A stretch of DNA of 64,000 nt. Origin: Nyssa sinensis (lineage: Eukaryota > Streptophyta > Magnoliopsida > Cornales > Nyssaceae). Shown in pieces: positions 59,701 to 64,000 of this stretch. A program made the translations under genes and the position numbers. The DNA lies in contig CM018048.1 of assembly GCA_008638375.1 (NCBI GenBank), forward strand, positions 2,757,940 to 2,821,939, in the 5' to 3' direction. The notes beneath the pieces were generated by a model. The model worked only from the letters and a program-made list of their open reading frames with translations. It was not told the origin of the DNA and searched no databases. Position 1 is the first letter of the stretch; each line of letters opens with the position of its first letter.

Positions 59701-62700
59701 AAGAATACTATGGCTTGTTAAAGTAGGATTTATGGAGCTAAAATAGCTGTAAACATGGTCTGGCTGCAGGTATTAACATTAAATAAAATATAGAAACAAA
59801 GCAATAAGAAAGGAAGAAGAATAGGAGAAGAAAAGGCTAGACATCACACCTAATATCCTTTGGCGGCTGCATGGGATACAATTCTAACTATTGAAAATTT
59901 ATGGAAAAGGGGTGGTCAAATCAGTGTTGTATGTGCAAAGTAGAAGAGGGAACAGTTAGTCATTTACTTTTACATTGCTCTATGGATAGAAAAATGCAGT
60001 CTTCTGTTTTCCCTTTGGTTGTTGTTGGGTTAAGCCTCATTCAGTGCTCACGTTTTCTGTTGATTCTTTTGTAGAGTTTTTGGAAACTATGAGTCTATGA
60101 GTTTTGTATAGTGTAGCTCCTTTTGATATAATTGGTTGCGCCTATCTCGAGTGTCTTTGAATGAATATACTTATCAACAAAATAATCCTTCGGCATCACT
60201 CATGAGATTTGAATGACATTAAACAAACCACATATAGCATAATTGTTAGAAAATTTCTCTAAACTTGTTCATCTTGAATTGAAAATATTGTATGACTATA
60301 TGTATAGACTTCTATCATTGCTAACTGTAATAGGACTTGAAATCAATATTTAAAAACTTAAAGCCGTTGACTAGTAAAACCTACATAGACCAACTAAAAA
60401 CCATACATAAAGACTCAATATCATAATTTAACCCAAAATATGATTCATGGACCCCTACTTCAGCCCATGTCCAGCAAATCCAGAATTTATCAAAATATCC
60501 TTACTCTAAAAACTTGATAAAACAAAAAAATAATTAAAACAATAAAAAAATTAAATTAGGGGAAACATGATAAGACTAAACACAACCTAAAACTTGACTC
60601 TAAGTGGGTCCCACCTTGGAAACCAACCAATTTCCAAAAAATCTCTCTTCTTTGAATTTGCTCTTTCTTGAATTTCTTAGAGACTGCATCGTTAACCTAT
60701 TATAATTGTAAATCATGCCTTGATTACTAAAACATTTAACTACGCCGGATGGCACAACTAGGCCTACTTGTAGAAGTCCAAATCCTTGTGCATTAAGATC
60801 AGCTTGGGATGGGATCATTACATACAAGAGAAACGAGGGAAACTTCACTTTCCTACTCGATGTGGGAAAAACTAGCAAGGAAGCAACTCAATTGCTGTTT
60901 AAGCTCCCCTTATTGACAAGGAAAAGCTCAAAGGAACATGGTTTCCAGAAAATTTACAAAGAATCAATAGAAGACATATACAACCCAGCTTCCCCAAAAA
61001 TAAAAATTTGCAGAAAGAAAAATGCCCATGAAGACAACTAGGGAACACCTCTTTCCCGTCAAAAATATCAAACAGACAATTTGACTTCATTACAACATTA
61101 TGATTGAGACACTAGAGATTGTTTCTGAAGTCAAAAGTCATACCTGGTTCTCAATCATAATGTTGTACCGAAGAAGTCACCAACCCAAACTTAATTATTT
61201 AAATATGATATTCATATGCATTAATGTCAAAATTTGATTAGTTTAGAAGATGGAAATTGAAAAAAGGTTTCTGGCTAGTGTTAGACTGCATAAATGAAGA
61301 GGCAATTTAATGAATTCTTGCTGTGTATTGATCATATGTAAGGGAAAATTTAATTACTAGGTTGATTGATTAAACTGGAATATGGCCCTAGATGGAGTCA
61401 AATGGTGGAAAACCATTTATGCAGCTGGGCCCCAAGGTTTTTGAGGTTCAAGGTTTTGTTAAGTTGAAAAAATCATGAAGATGCTGGTAAACCTGTATTC
61501 TATCATAGAACACATTTTCTTATGATTTCTAAAGTTTGAAATCAATTTTATCTTCCTGGAAAGTTCCTAGTACCATACATAAGGCATAAGAGAATGAGAA
61601 ATGTCAGAAGTAAGCACAAAAGAGAGTTTGAATTTCTAATAACATGCAGCTCCCATTTTATTTCAATCAACTGATGACATAAAGGCATACCAGAAGATGA
61701 ATAATGGAAACACATGTCTACTTCAGTTAAACCTATTCAGAACATGACATTCAATTGTAAATTGTCCAGATCCGCTCCACTAATCCTATATGCTTTAGAA
61801 TCCAATGCAGAAAAGTATTATCCATTAAATTGGTAAGATTTGATCAAGATTCATGCAGAGTTAAACATTGAGTAGCCATGCAGAAAACTCTGCATGTACG
61901 CCACAGACATGACAAAGTTTCCCAACCCAACTTGGGTTTGGTCCACTTATCTTCTGACAAAAATTTAATTTACTTAATAAAAGAATTTTATAATTTGCAG
62001 AGAACACACACCTTGACCACACCATCATAGTCAGTTGAAGCCAGATAGTTTCTGATATAGTTATTCCAGCAAATGCAGCTGAGCCTTGATTTGTTTGGCA
62101 TCTCAATCACCGGATAATGAATATCAACAGTGTCATCAAACAGTGCATGAAAATCGAATATCTTTATTTTCTTTGATACCCCAGCAGCAGCAAAATAATC
62201 CTCATCCCGGTCGAAACTCAAAGAGCAGATTACATTTGCAGAATTATTAAAGCTTTCATTCCTTAATATCCCACGCACTTCAAACTTTCTATAGCGAGCA
62301 TACTTGCACAAACCACTGAAGAAGGCCCCTAGGTGATCGGTGGGTTTGTGTTTCTCTTCATCCTTCTGTGCCAAAGACCAGTTTTCTCGATATTTTAATA
62401 ATTCTTTGTTTGTGCGTTCTGTCACATCACTGTCAGAAAGCTGAATGTTGGATCTCATGGAAAAGTAAGCACTTTCAAGCTGGCTCCTATTCCTCATCAA
62501 GCTCAATTCATTATTAGATATGGGGAATAAATTAGAATGCACATCTGAACTTGTATATTCTCTGTGAAGGAACCTGTTTCCCCCAGCACCAAGGGACATA
62601 GATGAGCAAGAAAGAACCAATGATTTTTTTGTCTGCCTTCTCTCAACCTCTTCAATATCTGCTTCTAAGCAATTGACTTCTTCCACTAACTTCAAGGCAT

Positions 62701-62840
62701 CCTTTTGCTTTTGCTCTTTCAATGACACAAGGAAACGTAATAATAACTCCGATTCAGTATCATCTTCATCAATAGATGATGACAACTCGTCTCCACATGA
62801 TTTTTGAATTCCACTTACAATATCAGATTGTAGGATTTCC
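53799..62840 (-). CDS. SPA: SPA3/SPA4-type WD40 protein (suppressor of phyA), C-terminal part
   Basis: The five last exons lie at 62,012-62,840; 57,052-57,198; 56,155-56,472; 55,963-56,022; and 53,799-53,990, giving 514 residues. Exon 1 here begins in mid-codon at REILQSD, so the kinase-like N-terminal region lies beyond the right edge. First comes a coiled coil ([20 protein letters not shown], about residues 33-70), which in this family binds COP1. Then comes the linker [20 protein letters not shown], and a seven-bladed WD40 domain with [55 protein letters not shown] and GHTNEK. It ends [11 protein letters not shown] proteins join COP1 in the CUL4-DDB1 ubiquitin ligase that degrades HY5, CO and other light-signalling factors in the nucleus. 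All frames are intact and the NKRAW tryptophan used for VP-peptide binding in COP1 is kept. The second intron has a GC donor. Confidence 0.92.
54430..54877 (-). mobile_element. Truncated Ty1/copia element: 5' LTR, primer site and start of gag
   Basis: On the minus strand an LTR of about 165 bp begins TGTTAGAATATA (54,877) and ends ATACATTTCA (54,713). It is followed after ACT by TGGTATTAGAAC (54,698-54,709), two changes from the initiator-Met tRNA primer-binding site TGGTATCAGAGC. A short open frame (54,448-54,659) starting [10 protein letters not shown] follows, possibly the start of gag. The rest of the element is missing. It lies in the last intron of the SPA gene, in the same orientation. 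Confidence 0.55.
55002..55068. repeat. Short hairpin in the last SPA intron
   Basis: TTAAGGGGGGAC and CCCATATAC on one side pair with GTATATGGG and GCCCCCCTT on the other around a small loop. Arms total about 25 bases. Confidence 0.6.
57199..62011 (-). other. 4.8-kb intron of the SPA gene
   Basis: This intron separates the coiled-coil exon from the next WD40 exon. It contains a CA/GT-rich segment near 58,000-58,070 and a 16-C run at 59,238-59,253. Moderate-complexity DNA at 58,430-59,230 may be an old antisense retroelement, and the LINE fragment is described separately. No independent gene is supported. Confidence 0.5.
59850..60190 (+). mobile_element. LINE 3' fragment with RVT zinc-binding motif
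   Basis: Plus-strand translation from 59,860 gives [18 protein letters not shown], then [20 protein letters not shown]. This is the CxxC...HLLLHC zinc-binding segment found after the reverse transcriptase in plant L1-type LINEs. The downstream TTTTGATATAATTGGTTGCG and TGAATATACTTATCAACAAA fit a LINE 3' tail. Upstream RT is absent or unrecognisable. It is antisense to the SPA gene. Confidence 0.65.
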
Positions 62841-64000
62841 CTGTTATGCAACAATGATCATAGACTCAGAATGTTGCAGTGCAGTGTAAATTGACTTAAA
62901 GGTCTAACATAAAGAAGACAATGTTATACTCATAACAAAAATAAGAAGATTTCTACTCATATAGTAATGTTTGAATATCTAGCAATCCAGAGTGATGGGT
63001 GCATCAGCACACCCTTGTTGGGCAATGGTTAAAGAGGAAGTCACTTCAGGCTTAATGTTCAGATATTTATATTTACTGCAGTGATGAAAATGACTGATGC
63101 ACCATCAAATGATTCTAGATACAATTTCACATGTCAAGGATCTAAACATTCCTACCAACCTATTAAGATCCCTTAACTGAAAGAATTGTTGAGTAACTTG
63201 AGCATGTTCTTAGGGGTTGAGCATTTCCTTGAAAATCTCCAAATTGGCTCTACCATTCTAAGGATTCTAACTTCCCACCTTTATGCATACAGATTCATAC
63301 TATATCTTGGGTGTTGAACCTGAACAAGCAAAAGTTTTCAGCTTTAGGATTAGGAGGAGGTTGATAAACCAAAGGTTGGGTTGGCCATGGGATAGTGGCT
63401 TGAGTTAAGACTTAAATCATTAAAGACCAATATAAGAATGTTAGCATAAAACACATTAAAATTATATGGTTCACTTCCTCATGGATATCTATCAGCTTTC
63501 TTTTAAGAATACGATCTTATCTTGATTGGTTTTAACTTCTCATACTCTACTATATCATTTTTTGTCAAATTCTTACATTCAATGGTAAACTGTTAATCAT
63601 ATCTTCTTTTTTTATCTTCCAACATGGAAATTTAGTCTGTACAGAGGAAATAGACAGATGTTGGAAACTTGGAAAAGAATCCACGATCACCTTCGAGGCT
63701 CCATTTATAATTAGGGTTAAAAAATAGTTGAGAAATATCTCTTTCTTTTCATTTTTGGGTTAAATATCAGATTACGATTCTGATTGTTCATTCCTGATCA
63801 CCAATCAATGTCATTCCTTAATAGCAAATAGCATGGGCTCAATCCATCCACTTAACAACGAAAAGAGAAGTAGCAAAAGAAATAAATTAATTAATCTGTG
63901 TAGATTTTGCGAAATGTTTTGATATAAAAAATAAAGATTGAGTGCCAACATGACAAGATCACAGGTACTGCCCAGAGCTTCTTTTTTTTGGTTGGGGGGA
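62841..64000 (-). other. Part of a further SPA intron
   Basis: The acceptor TAACAG of the coiled-coil exon is at 62,841-62,846. Leftward transcription implies that everything from here to the right edge is intron, unless a short exon was missed. I looked for the kinase-like WWSLGV/LFELF region on the minus strand and did not see it. Confidence 0.5.

Noticed and set aside
1..64000. CRISPR arrays, operons, bacterial promoters, rRNA genes
   Set aside because: No regularly spaced direct repeats with unique spacers and no rRNA sequence were seen. The organism is a plant. I also found no convincing full cloverleaf tRNA, though a tRNA scan would be needed to exclude one.

Overview
The window is nuclear DNA from a flowering plant, most likely a woody eudicot. 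It is AT-rich, with dozens of (TA)n, (GT)n and (GA)n tracts. Its genes contain GT-AG introns of up to several kb. It carries typical plant transposon debris, and every recognisable gene is a plant family. I cannot name the species. Coding sequence covers only a few percent of the 64 kb.

Layout. 1-375: the 3' end of a cytokinin-response-factor type AP2/ERF transcription factor, plus strand, frame broken. 376-14.8 kb: no intact gene, only degraded non-autonomous DNA transposons, microsatellites and a phytocyanin 3' fragment at 11.7 kb. 14,943-18,582: a two-exon gene for a small twin-CX9C (CHCH) mitochondrial protein. 20,538-21,705, minus: a two-exon arabinogalactan-peptide gene whose second exon is out of frame. 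22.8-24.1 kb: a Mutator-like element with long terminal inverted repeats. 26.8-28.35 kb: a 427-bp tandem duplication, then a hAT-like element nested in an older element. 28.6-40.6 kb: three minus-strand genes of the plant DUF7722-type small-protein family. Two lie in a tandem segmental duplication. The third is separated from them by a Ty1/copia remnant and a 3.03-kb solo LTR. 44,015-50,220, minus: an eight-exon CMP-sialic-acid-transporter-like gene with an indel and a nonsense codon. 51.3-51.9 kb: a PIF/Harbinger transposase fragment. 53,799 to beyond the right edge, minus: the C-terminal half of a SPA3/SPA4-type WD40 gene (COP1 partner in light signalling). Its introns hold copia LTR and LINE fragments, and one intron uses a GC donor.

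The genes are functionally unrelated neighbours, as usual in a plant genome. Only the three DUF7722 copies form a cluster by descent. Three of the conserved genes carry small frame-breaking insertions, while the SPA gene and all DUF7722 copies are clean. This could be assembly error or real decay, and it decides whether the ERF, AGP and transporter genes work. I found no system that is clearly new. The best leads are the DUF7722 cluster, the solo LTR with an exact target-site duplication, the long-TIR element, the nested hAT insertion and the GC-AG intron.
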